Below are positions 21,274-29,484 of a DNA stretch of 64,000 nt, piece by piece. Source of the DNA: Edaphobacillus lindanitolerans (lineage in GTDB: Bacteria > Bacillota > Bacilli > Bacillales_A > Planococcaceae); contig NZ_FTPL01000002.1 of the NCBI RefSeq assembly GCF_900156305.1, positions 310,001 through 374,000 of the forward strand. The letters are read 5' to 3'. Every line of letters begins with the position of its first letter. Positions within the stretch are counted from its first letter, which is position 1. The translations under genes were made by a program, and so were the position numbers. A model generated the notes under the pieces. That model did not search any database and was not told the DNA's origin. It saw nothing but the letters and a program-made list of their open reading frames with translations.

Positions 21274-22467
21274 TCAGTAGCCTCCGTGATAAGGGGACCC
21301 GCACATCATGCATGCGTTCCACCCGTGTTGATAAGGCATGCCGCACCCGTGACAGGAAGGCCATCCGCCGTAATGGCCGCCGGCTGCCGGGAAGTGTGAT
21401 GGCCAATATGGCCATGCAGCGCCCTGGACTGCATGCGGCACATGCATCTGGCCGCCTCCATCCCCGCAACCGCAACCGCAATCCGCTTTGCCCTGTTGCA
21501 TCATCGGCATTTCGGCCGGGCCCTGGTACATCGGCATCTCGGCCGGCACGGACAGACGGTTCGGATAATTCATCAGGGATGACTCGCGGGAAGTGGATTC
21601 GCCCATTCGCCATCCAGTATCCGGATATTCAGCTCCCGGGAACGACGAGGACTCTTCCATCTGGACGGAACCGGTTATCGGCGGGGCCGGCGGCATTTCT
21701 CCAGGGGACTCGGAATATGCGGGCATTTGCTCCGCAGGCATTTGCTGCATCGGCATCTGGTACATCGGCATCTGCTCCATTGGCATCTGGTACATCGGCA
21801 TCTGATGCATCGGCATCTGGTGCATCGGATAATGATGCATCGGCCAATGGCATGGATGGCATTCCATGTCGTACACCGGCATCCAGCAGTAATGCATCGG
21901 CATCATCTGGACCGGCTGCTGGGGAGCCGGCATTTCCTGTACCGGCAACTCCGGAGGCGGCGGCGGGAGTTCCTGCACCGGAATTTCAGGCGGTGGCGGC
22001 GGAGCGGGCATCGGCATTTCCGCAGCCGGAGGAATACTTGGCATTTCCGGAAGCTTAGGCGGAACTTGCGGCTTCATTGCAGGAGGCGGTGGCGGCGGAG
22101 GTGGTGGCGGTGCCACCGGCTTTTGTGGTTTGTGCTCCGGTTTGTGCTCTGGTTTATGTTCTGGTTTGTGCTCTGGCTTGTGCTCCGGTTTGTGTTCGGG
22201 TTTGTGCTCCGGTTTATGGCCCGGCTTCTCTGATGCAGGCGGCATCCGGGTGGGCTTTTTCGGTTTACCGTCCTTGTAAGGATGGTCCATCGGTGTTTCC
22301 GTCTTCCCTTTTTTCGCATGATCCGGCAGGAAAATCTTCATCCCGGGAACGATATAATCGGGATTTGCCAGATGGGCATTAAGCCGCTTCACTTCTTCAA
22401 AGGGCACCCCGTATTGCCTGGAAATTTTCCAGAGGGTGTCTCCCTTCTGCACAATATGCACATGCAT
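21274..22467 (-). CDS. safA: Spore coat morphogenetic protein SafA-like (LysM)
   Basis: 397 residues. An N-terminal LysM domain (about 2-48: VHIVQKGDTLWKISRQYG ... IVPGMKIFLP) resembles B. subtilis SafA, which binds cortex peptidoglycan and nucleates the inner coat. Next come seven HKPE repeats, a polyproline run and a long Met/Pro/Gln/His-rich region with tandem QMPM-type units, ending in a Cys/Gly/His-rich tail (CGCGCG, CHGCGMPYQHGWNACMMCG). Low-complexity C-terminal regions are typical of SafA. The ATG at 22467 follows GGAAGGGGG; an upstream extension to 22554 would cover the probable promoter. It is placed near ruvA and niaR, as safA is in B. subtilis. Confidence 0.82.
   Translation of the reverse strand: MHVHIVQKGDTLWKISRQYGVPFEEVKRLNAHLANPDYIVPGMKIFLPDHAKKGKTETPMDHPYKDGKPKKPTRMPPASEKPGHKPEHKPEHKPEHKPEHKPEHKPEHKPEHKPQKPVAPPPPPPPPPPAMKPQVPPKLPEMPSIPPAAEMPMPAPPPPPEIPVQELPPPPPELPVQEMPAPQQPVQMMPMHYCWMPVYDMECHPCHWPMHHYPMHQMPMHQMPMYQMPMEQMPMYQMPMQQMPAEQMPAYSESPGEMPPAPPITGSVQMEESSSFPGAEYPDTGWRMGESTSRESSLMNYPNRLSVPAEMPMYQGPAEMPMMQQGKADCGCGCGDGGGQMHVPHAVQGAAWPYWPSHFPAAGGHYGGWPSCHGCGMPYQHGWNACMMCGSPYHGGY
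22129..22219 (-). repeat. 12-bp coding repeat in safA (HKPE units)
   Basis: Seven near-identical 12-bp units (plus strand TTGTGCTCCGGT with synonymous variants) encode His-Lys-Pro-Glu. The differences are mainly at third codon positions, so the peptide is kept while the DNA has drifted. Confidence 0.85.
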
Positions 22468-22491
22468 GCGTGTTCCCCCTTCCATCGGTCT

Positions 22492-22515
22492 ATCGTATGA
22501 GCCCACCATGGGCAT
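22492..22515 (-). promoter_or_regulatory. Possible sigma-E-type promoter of safA
   Basis: Minus-strand CATACGAT (22499-22492) matches the sigma-E -10 consensus CATACAMT at seven of eight positions and lies about 25 bases upstream of the safA start. The -35 is not clear. In B. subtilis safA is sigma-E dependent, which agrees. Confidence 0.35.
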
Positions 22516-22528
22516 TGACACCGAAACT

Positions 22529-22557
22529 TTGACAATGTAGCCGTTCATCCTCAAAAT
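22529..22557 (+). promoter_or_regulatory. Putative promoter of niaR
   Basis: TTGACA (22529-22534), 17-base spacer, CAAAAT (22552-22557). A second TTGACA lies at 22515, giving a direct repeat that might also serve as an operator. Confidence 0.4.
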
Positions 22558-22604
22558 AAGCTATGAATCAAGAGGCCGGTGTTATGACGGAAGGAGACGA
22601 GAAC

Positions 22605-23147
22605 GTGCAAAAACGCAAGGGGGACGAGCGGCGCATGGCGCTGCTCGCATTATTGAAGAAAGCCGGGGGTCCTGTGAAAGGGGCCGACCTCGCCCGCGAT
22701 GCCGGCGTGAGCCGCCAGGTGATCGTCGGAGACATCAACCTGCTCAAGGCCGGCGGAGAACCGGTCATCGCGACGAGTGCAGGGTACATTTATCAAGAAG
22801 TTTCTTCCGTGGATGCCGGACGGGGCATGTTTGAGCGCAAACTCGCCTGCACACACAGGCCGGAGGAAGCTGAAGACGAACTGCATGCAATCGTCGATTC
22901 AGGCGCTGCGATAAAGGATGTGACCGTCGAACATCCGGTGTACGGTGAGCTGACCGCCAATATCCTCGCTGCCAACCGGCATGATGTCCGGGAATTTCTG
23001 AAGCGGGTGCAGCAGACCGACTCTCCGTTCCTGCTTGAGCTGACCGGCGGCCCTCACCTCCACACGATTACGGCGGACAGCGAAGAGATCCTCGACCGCG
23101 CGCAGCAGGCCTTGCGGGAAAGAGGATATTTGACGGACGAATCGTAA
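22605..23147 (+). CDS. niaR: NAD biosynthesis transcriptional repressor NiaR
   Basis: Niacin-responsive repressor of de novo NAD genes (YrxA/NiaR family). About 180 residues: an HTH_11 winged helix (RRMALLALLKKAGGPVKGADLARDAGVSRQ) and a 3H ligand/metal domain, with the defining histidines in CTHRPEEAEDEL, VEHPVYGEL and GGPHLHTI. The GTG at 22605 is preferred because GAAGGAGACGAGAAC sits just before it; ATG codons at 22563 and 22584 have weak sites. The NAD genes (nadABC, nifS) that accompany niaR in B. subtilis are not in this window. Confidence 0.9.
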   Translation: MQKRKGDERRMALLALLKKAGGPVKGADLARDAGVSRQVIVGDINLLKAGGEPVIATSAGYIYQEVSSVDAGRGMFERKLACTHRPEEAEDELHAIVDSGAAIKDVTVEHPVYGELTANILAANRHDVREFLKRVQQTDSPFLLELTGGPHLHTITADSEEILDRAQQALRERGYLTDES

Positions 23148-23246
23148 TCGCCAAACGACGTCTTGTTTTGCGTCTTGGCTGCAGGGGAAGGGAAACTGCA
23201 ACAAAAAAGTGCGCCAAAATTTGGGGCACCCGGCATCTGCAGCAAT

Positions 23247-23299
23247 GAAAAAACCGGTCCGCCGCGTCAGCTGATGACGCGCGGGGCCGGTTTTTTTTC
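23247..23299. terminator. Shared bidirectional terminator niaR / pheA
   Basis: AAAACCGGTCC / GGGCCGGTTTT with an inner GCGTCA/TGACGC helix. There is a run of T on both sides: TTTTTTTT on the plus strand for niaR, TTTTTT on the minus strand for pheA. It includes the last codons and stop of pheA. Confidence 0.85.
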
Positions 23300-24154
23300 G
23301 TACGTATGGTAAGTGCCGAGCGATTTGACGATGCATCCGAGTGCGGCAAGTTCTTCAAGGGCGCCTCTCATCATCGGCACCTCCATCGACTCGTCGACAT
23401 CCAGGATGAAGAAGTAATCGCCAAGACCCGTTTTCAACGGCCGGGATTCGATCTTCGACAGGTTCAGGCGGCGCCAGGTGAAAACGGACAGCACCTGATG
23501 CAAAGCGCCGGACCGGTTGTCCTTCGGCAGATTGATCATCAGTGTCGTCTTCGGCTTCGTGCTGCCGCCCGGCACCCCGAGCGCCCCTTCCGTCTTCGAC
23601 AGGACGACAAAGCGCGTCCGGTTGAAATGGAAGTCGTGGATGTTGTCCTGGACGACTGAAAGTCCATATTTCTCCGCCGCAAACCGGTTGCCGATCGCCG
23701 CAATCCGTCTGTCGGGATTTTCCGAAACGAAGCGTGCCGCCCCCGAAGTGGACGTCATCTCAACGAGGGGCACGCCCCGGAACCGGTAGTGGAGATACTT
23801 ATGGCACTGCGCAAGCGCCTGCGGGTGCGAATGGATGGACTCCACCTGTTCCCACCCGTCGGCCTGGGACGGATGCATCATGAGGTTTTGCTCGATCGGC
23901 GACAGGATTTCCGCCGCTATGTAAAGTTCCGCCTCATGGTACAGATAGTCGACTGTCAGGGAGACGGCTCCTTCCAGCGCATTCTCGATCGGGACGACTG
24001 CATAATCCGCCCGGCCCTCCGACACCGCCTCGATCGCCTCGGGGATGGTCGCATGGGGGACGAGCCATTCCCCGTGGAACATCCCGTCCGACGCGAGATG
24101 GGTGAACGACGCTTCCGGCCCAAGATAGGCCACGCGGATCGGTTGTTTCTCCAT
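23267..24154 (-). CDS. pheA: Prephenate dehydratase
   Basis: Converts prephenate to phenylpyruvate in phenylalanine synthesis. 295 residues: the PDT domain (RVAYLGPEASFTHLA, VVPIENALEG, TSTSGAARFV, and the catalytic region around FNRTRFVVL) followed by a C-terminal ACT domain with LSKIESRP, the phenylalanine-binding ESRP motif for feedback inhibition. Downstream of pheB and obg, as in B. subtilis. Confidence 0.96.
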   Translation of the reverse strand: MEKQPIRVAYLGPEASFTHLASDGMFHGEWLVPHATIPEAIEAVSEGRADYAVVPIENALEGAVSLTVDYLYHEAELYIAAEILSPIEQNLMMHPSQADGWEQVESIHSHPQALAQCHKYLHYRFRGVPLVEMTSTSGAARFVSENPDRRIAAIGNRFAAEKYGLSVVQDNIHDFHFNRTRFVVLSKTEGALGVPGGSTKPKTTLMINLPKDNRSGALHQVLSVFTWRRLNLSKIESRPLKTGLGDYFFILDVDESMEVPMMRGALEELAALGCIVKSLGTYHTYEKKPAPRVIS

Positions 24155-24175
24155 CGGTGTTCCCTCCTCTTCCGT

Positions 24176-24631
24176 TCAGTAGGCTCCGGAACTGACGACG
24201 TCCGCCGATTCGACGAACGCCAGGCGCTTCAGATTCTGGAGGAATGCATTCAGTTCGATGGTCATGCCGGTCACGTCGAGCGACAGCGTGACGTTCGCAC
24301 GGCCCTGGATCGGGATCGTCTGGTGGATCGTCAGCACATTGCATTTCGCTTCCGCAACGGTCCTGAGCAGTTCTGCCAGCGACCCTTCCCTGTCCTCGAG
24401 CTGCAGGAAGATCGTCAGGATCCTCTCCTGCACAACCGAATGGAACGGAAAAACAGTGTCGCGGTATTTGTAGAACGCACTCCTCGACAGACCGACGCGC
24501 TTCACCGCATCCCAGATTGTCGATTCCTCGCCGTTTTGCAGAAGACGCTTCGCCTCGAGCGTCTTCTGCATGGATTCAGTCAGGACGTCTTCCCTGACGA
24601 GGAAATAACTTTCATCCGAAACATCTTTCAC
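24176..24631 (-). CDS. pheB: ACT-domain protein PheB (ThrR-like regulator)
   Basis: About 151 residues: an N-terminal helix-turn-helix-like region (KRVGLSRSAFYKYRDTVFPFH) and a C-terminal ACT domain (FLQLEDREGSLAELL, TIHQTIPIQGRANVT). Homologues lie between obg and pheA in Bacillus and include the threonine-biosynthesis regulator ThrR. The open frame reaches 24685, but the GTG at 24631 has GGAAGGGGAG upstream and gives the family N-terminus (ESYFLVREDVL), so it is preferred. Confidence 0.88.
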   Translation of the reverse strand: MKDVSDESYFLVREDVLTESMQKTLEAKRLLQNGEESTIWDAVKRVGLSRSAFYKYRDTVFPFHSVVQERILTIFLQLEDREGSLAELLRTVAEAKCNVLTIHQTIPIQGRANVTLSLDVTGMTIELNAFLQNLKRLAFVESADVVSSGAY

Positions 24632-24703
24632 GTGGCTCAGCTCCCCTTCCGCGGAAATCTGTCCGGTAATGCCCTTTCCCGGCATCCGGGACCGAGCATT
24701 CCG

Positions 24704-25993
24704 TCATTCCACGAATTCAAATTCGAAGTCCATGATGCGCACGGCGTCTCCGTTCGTCACGCCCCGCTGGCGGAGGGCATCATCCACGCCCATCCCGCGC
24801 AGTTGGCGTGCGAAGCGGCGGACGGATTCTTCACGGCTGAAGTCGGTCATTTTGAACAGTCGTTCCACGCCTGCCCCTTTTACAACATAGGCGCCATCGT
24901 CATCACGCGTGATCGTGAAGTCTTCCTTCTCCCCTTCGAACTTATAGAGAACATGGCGGGATTCTTCCACTTCGGCAGGGTCGTGGAGCGGGAATTCCGG
25001 AGTCTCGTCGAGCAGGTCCGCCACTGCATAGAGCAGTTCGGAAAGGCCCTGGCGCGTGACCGCGGAAATCGGGTAGATCTTCATATCCGCCGGCACCTGA
25101 TCTTTGAATTCGGCGAGATTGATCTCGGAGTCCGGCATGTCCATCTTGTTGGCGACGATGATCTGCGGACGCTCGGTGAGCCGCAGATTGTACTGCTCCA
25201 GCTCTTCATTGATCGTGACCCAGTCCTCGTACGGGTCGCGCCCTTCCATGCCGGACATGTCGATCACATGGACGATGACCCGCGTTCGTTCGATGTGGCG
25301 CAGGAACTGGTGGCCGAGTCCGACGCCCTCGTGTGCACCCTCGATGAGTCCCGGCAGGTCGGCCATGACGAAGCTGCGGCCGTCGCCGGTGTCGACGACG
25401 CCGAGGTTCGGCACGATCGTCGTGAAATGATAATCGCCGATTTTCGGTTTTGCCGCGGAAACGACCGACAGGAGCGTCGATTTTCCGACGCTCGGATATC
25501 CGACGAGTCCGACATCCGCAAGCACTTTCAGTTCAAGGACGACTTCCAGCTCATGGCCCGGCTCGCCTTTTTCGGAGATTTCCGGCGCCGGATTGGCCGG
25601 GGTCGCAAACCGGATATTCCCGCGTCCGCCCCGTCCGCCTTTCGCGATGACCGCGCGCTGTCCGTTTTCGGTCAGGTCGGCGATGATCGCGCCGCTTTCC
25701 GCTTCCGTCACGATGGTGCCCGGCGGGACACGGACAATCATGTCCTGTGCGTTCTTGCCGTGCTTGCTCTTGCTCATGCCGTGCTCTCCGCGCGGCCCCT
25801 TGAAGTGCTTCTGATAGCGGAAGTCCATGAGGGTGCGCAGGCCTTCATCCACTTCAAAGATGACATCGGCCCCGTGTCCTCCGTCCCCGCCGGCCGGTCC
25901 GCCGTTCGGGACATATTTCTCGCGGCGGAAAGCGACCATTCCGTCGCCTCCGTCTCCGCCTTTCACATAGATCTTGACGTGGTCGACAAACAT
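24704..25993 (-). CDS. obg: GTPase ObgE/CgtA
   Basis: Essential ribosome-associated GTPase, linked to sporulation through the phosphorelay in Bacillus. 429 residues: the glycine-rich Obg fold (about 1-158: [21 protein letters not shown]), the G domain (G1 [11 protein letters not shown]3 [13 protein letters not shown]4 NKMD) and the C-terminal OCT domain. Its ATG overlaps the spo0B stop by one base (TGATG). Confidence 0.97.
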   Translation of the reverse strand: MFVDHVKIYVKGGDGGDGMVAFRREKYVPNGGPAGGDGGHGADVIFEVDEGLRTLMDFRYQKHFKGPRGEHGMSKSKHGKNAQDMIVRVPPGTIVTEAESGAIIADLTENGQRAVIAKGGRGGRGNIRFATPANPAPEISEKGEPGHELEVVLELKVLADVGLVGYPSVGKSTLLSVVSAAKPKIGDYHFTTIVPNLGVVDTGDGRSFVMADLPGLIEGAHEGVGLGHQFLRHIERTRVIVHVIDMSGMEGRDPYEDWVTINEELEQYNLRLTERPQIIVANKMDMPDSEINLAEFKDQVPADMKIYPISAVTRQGLSELLYAVADLLDETPEFPLHDPAEVEESRHVLYKFEGEKEDFTITRDDDGAYVVKGAGVERLFKMTDFSREESVRRFARQLRGMGVDDALRQRGVTNGDAVRIMDFEFEFVE

Positions 25994-26526
25994 CAGCGAT
26001 CCACCTTCCTTCCTGCAACAATCAATTTTAGTCCTTCTTCCGAAGAATTCAGTTCAACCTCAAACGGCGCATCATCGCCCGGTTCGGGCAGATCGCCTTC
26101 CATCCCGAACGGCCCCTCCAGATCAAACTCGATCAGCCAGCCGGGTTCCCTGGATTCCACATGGATGCCGGCCCGGTATTCGGCATACGGGCTCAGCCTG
26201 TCCGAGAGGGTCCCGAACAGTGCTTCCAGAAAGCGTTCGGTCCACCGGTCCGCGTCCGGATTCCCCGGGCTTTCGACCGTCACCGTCATCGCCTGCTCAT
26301 ACTCGGGAAACCGCCAGCCGAATGTGAGGAGCCACTCCGCCGTCGCCGGCATGTCCAGTCCGGCGAGCATCGACTCATGCCGCCCCTTCTCGACCGCCGC
26401 ATCAATCGTCTCGCGGACGCTGTCATCCATGCCGAGGTCCAGCTGCATCTGCAGCAGATGAAGCGTGTTCATATAATCATGCCTGGCGTGCTTCAGCAGC
26501 TCCTGGGCCGTCATCCTGCTTTCCAT
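25993..26526 (-). CDS. spo0B: Sporulation phosphorelay phosphotransferase Spo0B
   Basis: Transfers phosphate from Spo0F to Spo0A. 177 residues. The N-terminal helical hairpin contains [20 protein letters not shown], in which the His of RHD is the expected phospho-acceptor; the C-terminal half is a degenerate histidine-kinase-like fold. The ATG at 26526 follows GGACGGGGTG, and the longer open frame was not used. It is placed just before obg as in B. subtilis; sequence conservation outside the helical hairpin is low, as usual for this family. Confidence 0.85.
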   Translation of the reverse strand: MESRMTAQELLKHARHDYMNTLHLLQMQLDLGMDDSVRETIDAAVEKGRHESMLAGLDMPATAEWLLTFGWRFPEYEQAMTVTVESPGNPDADRWTERFLEALFGTLSDRLSPYAEYRAGIHVESREPGWLIEFDLEGPFGMEGDLPEPGDDAPFEVELNSSEEGLKLIVAGRKVDR

Positions 26527-26569
26527 GCTCAACACCCCGTCCTGTTGATCGTGTTCATTCCATACGTAC

Positions 26570-26600
26570 AGTATACCATTTCCTCCCCCGTCGCTTTCAA
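26570..26600 (-). promoter_or_regulatory. Putative promoter of spo0B-obg
   Basis: Minus-strand TGGTATACT (extended -10, TATACT at 26575-26570) with TTGAAA (26600-26595) 19 bases upstream. It lies between the rpmA terminator and spo0B. Confidence 0.5.
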
Positions 26601-26633
26601 GCTGATCGACGGATTGGAATCGCACCGGCCGAA

Positions 26634-26670
26634 TAAAAAAAGCGGGCCGCATGTCGCCATGCAGCCCGCC
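26634..26670 (-). terminator. Terminator of the rplU-prp-rpmA operon
   Basis: GCGGGC-TGCATG / CATGCG-GCCCGC stem with a four-base loop, followed by TTTTTTTATT on the minus strand, ten bases after the rpmA stop. Confidence 0.85.
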
Positions 26671-26679
26671 GAGCCTGGA

Positions 26680-26982
<303 letters not shown>

Positions 26983-27309
26983 CTATCGGTTTATCGTTAC
27001 TCGGATATGTTCGCCATAGTCCCGTTCAATCGTCTGCAATGAAACGACCATCGATCTCATGATGAGCTGGACGGCATCGTCGTCTTCGGATTCGGGGAAG
27101 GAGACGGCCAGAAAGCCGCCGTCCTCGCCCTGCTCCACGCCGGGCTCCGTCCCGGTCAGTTCGAACACCGAATTCACGGCGCCGAACGACACGGCCGAAG
27201 CCGCCGCACAGACAAGATCTTTTCCGTACTCATCAAAATCCGCATGGCCGGACATCTCAAAAGAGGTGATCCGGCCTCCGGGTGTCTCATTCACGTTGAC
27301 TTCAATCAC
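26983..27309 (-). CDS. prp: Ribosomal-processing cysteine protease Prp
   Basis: Cleaves the N-terminal extension of bL27. 108 residues; the catalytic His and Cys are in MSGHADFDEYGKDLVCAAAS. It starts with GTG at 27309 after AAGGGTC. The rplU-prp-rpmA order is the standard Firmicute arrangement. Confidence 0.93.
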   Translation of the reverse strand: MIEVNVNETPGGRITSFEMSGHADFDEYGKDLVCAAASAVSFGAVNSVFELTGTEPGVEQGEDGGFLAVSFPESEDDDAVQLIMRSMVVSLQTIERDYGEHIRVTINR

Positions 27310-27318
27310 GGCCGACCC

Positions 27319-27627
27319 TTACAGGTTGATGCCGTCGATGACGACTTTCGTGTACGGTTGACGGTGACCTTGTTTTTTACGGTAGTTTTTACGGCGCTTG
27401 TATTTGAATACAACGATTTTCTTGCCGCGGCCGTGTTTGGCGATCTTCCCTGTTACGGTAGCGCCTTCCACGAATGGAGCTCCGACTTTCACGTCGTCCC
27501 CGCCGACGAACAATACTTTGTCGAATGTGATCGTTTCATCAACGTCACCTGCGAGCTTTTCGATGTAGATCTCCTGGCCCGCTTCAACTTTAACTTGCTT
27601 GCCGCCTGTTTCAATGATTGCGTACAT
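27319..27627 (-). CDS. rplU: Ribosomal protein bL21
   Basis: 102 residues, full length; [20 protein letters not shown] at the start and the basic [25 protein letters not shown] tail region are unmistakable. First gene of rplU-prp-rpmA, behind an L21-type leader and a good sigma-A promoter. Confidence 0.97.
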   Translation of the reverse strand: MYAIIETGGKQVKVEAGQEIYIEKLAGDVDETITFDKVLFVGGDDVKVGAPFVEGATVTGKIAKHGRGKKIVVFKYKRRKNYRKKQGHRQPYTKVVIDGINL

Positions 27628-27644
27628 GCCTGCACCTCCTCTTG

Positions 27645-27723
27645 GACTAAGACTCGCCCTTCAAGGCGATCCGTTGCGGATGCTTAACACCTTGTCGGTG
27701 CGGTTGTAGCACGGGTGCGCTAC
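27645..27723 (-). promoter_or_regulatory. L21-type ribosomal leader RNA
   Basis: The transcript between promoter and rplU folds into consecutive hairpins: GTAGC/GCTAC (27723-27706), GCACC..GGTGT, ATCCG-CAA-CGGAT and CGCC..GGGCG. The order and sequences (ending GTGTTAA and a GGATC-type stem) resemble the Rfam L21 leader of Bacillales, which is thought to give autoregulation. Confidence 0.75.
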
Positions 27724-27737
27724 AAACCAACATATGA

Positions 27738-27766
27738 ATATTACCATAGACGGATGGTGCGGTCAA
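27738..27766 (-). promoter_or_regulatory. Sigma-A promoter of rplU operon
   Basis: Minus-strand TTGACC (27766-27761), 17-base spacer, TAATAT (27743-27738), just upstream of the leader RNA. Confidence 0.7.
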
Positions 27767-27774
27767 TGGACAGG

Positions 27775-28485
27775 CTAATATTTTCCGTGCAGCCGCTCGA
27801 CCGCCTGCTCGTATTTCCTCAGGCGCCAGTGACGCACGTTCTGGAAAAATAAAAAAAAGGATAAGAACACGTACGGGGCTGCCCCCGGAAGATGAAAAAG
27901 CGCGGCGGCGCCGGCTGCTGCGGAGAACACCATCGATGAGAGGATGAGGCTGTACCGGATGCCCGGCAGGAGAATGGCAAGCGCCCGGCCCCCGTCGAGC
28001 GGAAGGACCGGAAGAAGATTGAGCAGGAGCAGGACGAGCTGGACCGAGATGATGAGCGGCTGGCCCGGAACGGGGAACCCGATGGCGAGCAGCAGCAGGA
28101 TGCCCGTGGCAACAGGGCCGCCCGCCACGATGAACAGCCTGTCCTTTTGCGGCAGGCGCGAAAACAGCGGTATGTCGATCTCCCCGCCGTACGGTGTGAT
28201 CGTGCACCGCTGCACACGCGTCCCGGTGAGCCGGGCGGCGATCAGATGCCCCGCCTCATGCACGAGCAGCGACCCGAGGATGACGGCGTAGACCGAGACA
28301 TTGCCGGTCGCGATGATCGCGAGCAGAAACGGGATCATCACCGGATGAAGCCGGATGTGGAGGGAGCGGTCCCGGATGCGCCAGAACGGACGTTTTCCGC
28401 CGGACTCGGCCGATGCACGGGACGCGGAGATCGTGCCGGCTGAGCTTAATTCTCCTCTTCGGCGTTTCGCAGCAGCGACAGCCAC
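27775..28485 (-). CDS. spoIVFB: Intramembrane metalloprotease SpoIVFB
   Basis: Site-2-protease-family (M50) enzyme that releases sigma-K from its precursor in the mother cell. 236 residues with several hydrophobic helices; the zinc motif is LLVHEAGHLIAA and the third ligand is in LPLDGGRAL. The C-terminal CBS domain of some homologues is absent or very short, ending LRKYEQAVERLHGKY. It starts with GTG at 28485 inside the end of spoIVFA (40-base overlap) behind GAAGGAG, so the two are translationally coupled. Confidence 0.92.
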   Translation of the reverse strand: MAVAAAKRRRGELSSAGTISASRASAESGGKRPFWRIRDRSLHIRLHPVMIPFLLAIIATGNVSVYAVILGSLLVHEAGHLIAARLTGTRVQRCTITPYGGEIDIPLFSRLPQKDRLFIVAGGPVATGILLLLAIGFPVPGQPLIISVQLVLLLLNLLPVLPLDGGRALAILLPGIRYSLILSSMVFSAAAGAAALFHLPGAAPYVFLSFFLFFQNVRHWRLRKYEQAVERLHGKY

Positions 28486-29012
28486 TCCTTCACTCCTTCG
28501 GCATCCAGCATCTTCCCGTCCTGCTCCACCCCAAGGAACATCGCGCCCGTCTCCAGCTCCGCAATCGGCTGGCCGGCAACGACCGCTGTATACGGCAACG
28601 TGAGAAACTTCCCGACGAAGCCGTATGTGACCGTGTCCCCGTCGTCATACAGCACCGTCACCGTCTTTCCGGTCTGGCGCGTGTGCCCTGTATAAATGAC
28701 GAGGCCGTCGCCCTTCGCCGACACCGGCACCGCTGCATCGTACGACAGCAGCACGCCCTCACGGAACGGCTGCAGCGTCGAAAACCGGGCGATCGCCGGC
28801 TCCGCAGTGTCCGCGGACACCGGGACCGTCTGATCCGGCCGCCTGTCCTCCACAAACGACATCACCCAACGCTTCATGACGACCAGCTCCTCGCCCGACC
28901 GCACGAGGTGCGTGACCTGCGTCTTCATCACCTCATGCTCCTCCAGCTTCGCCACCCCGAACAGAACGCCCGTGATCACAATCGCCGCAATCCATTTATC
29001 CCGCCACTTCAT
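28446..29012 (-). CDS. spoIVFA: Sporulation protein SpoIVFA (M23-like regulator of SpoIVFB)
   Basis: 188 residues: one N-terminal transmembrane helix (WIAAIVITGVLFGVAKL) and a C-terminal degenerate LytM/M23 domain (GDGLVIYTGHTRQTGKTVTVLYDDGDTVTYGFV) lacking the usual zinc histidines. Known role: holds SpoIVFB and BofA together and inhibits pro-sigma-K processing until SpoIVB cuts it. The ATG at 29012 follows GGGGTGGG; the open frame extends 48 codons further but without family resemblance. Confidence 0.88.
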   Translation of the reverse strand: MKWRDKWIAAIVITGVLFGVAKLEEHEVMKTQVTHLVRSGEELVVMKRWVMSFVEDRRPDQTVPVSADTAEPAIARFSTLQPFREGVLLSYDAAVPVSAKGDGLVIYTGHTRQTGKTVTVLYDDGDTVTYGFVGKFLTLPYTAVVAGQPIAELETGAMFLGVEQDGKMLDAEGVKEWLSLLRNAEEEN

Positions 29013-29160
29013 CGCACCCACCCCGAAATTTGTTTTCTCTACTATATGAGGACGAGGCCGGAGTGATGAGTGGGAAGTAGAGTCGGTGAAGAAGATGACG
29101 GACGGTGGTTGGAGTTTAGTATAGGACGCACCCGGTAATGACGGTAGTCCCGGCACTGTG

Positions 29161-29420
29161 GATTATGGACCCGCTTTATGAATTATGGAGGCCCCCTGTG
29201 AATTATGGAGGGCTGTTGTGAATTATGGACTCCCCTTATGAATTATGGAAGGCTGTTGTGAATTATGAACTTCCCTTATGAATTATGGAAGGCCGTTGTG
29301 AATTATGGACTCCTGTTATGAATTAAGGAGACCCGTTCTGAATTATGGAGTCGCTTTATGAATTATGAGCAGTCGTTGTGAATTACGAATCCGTTTTATG
29401 CATTTAGAGAGTCGTTATGA
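29161..29420. repeat. 20-bp tandem array, 12-13 units (TGAATTATGGA core), beside NERD gene
   Basis: Thirteen consecutive units of exactly 20 bp, register never lost, consensus AATTATGGA-NNNNNN-TTRTG; the last is degenerate. From unit 3 to unit 12 the ending alternates TTGTG/TTATG, giving a 40-bp higher-order period (one exception, TTCTG in unit 9). Neighbouring units carry complementary hexamer parts: GGAG with CTCC (units 3-4) and GGAAG with CTTCC (units 5-6). It fills the 472-base gap between spoIVFA and the NERD gene; outside the array I see nothing recognisable in that gap. Confidence 0.9.
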
Positions 29421-29484
29421 CTTTTCCTAATGAATTTAATAGGCCATCCATATGCACCGCTGTTGTAATGTTGAAACAAAGACT

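Noticed and set aside
22501-22560. NiaR operator upstream of niaR
   Set aside because: Two TTGACA copies form a direct repeat, but I could not match a convincing palindromic NiaR site, so only a promoter was listed.
23789-26461. 890-codon open frame on the plus strand across pheA, pheB, obg and spo0B
   Set aside because: It is antisense to four well-recognised genes, its product is rich in Arg/His/Asp as expected from reversed G+C-rich codons, and it has no recognisable domain.
29161-29420. CRISPR array
   Set aside because: Units are only 20 bp including the variable part, the cores are imperfect, the variable part is six bases, and no cas gene is near.
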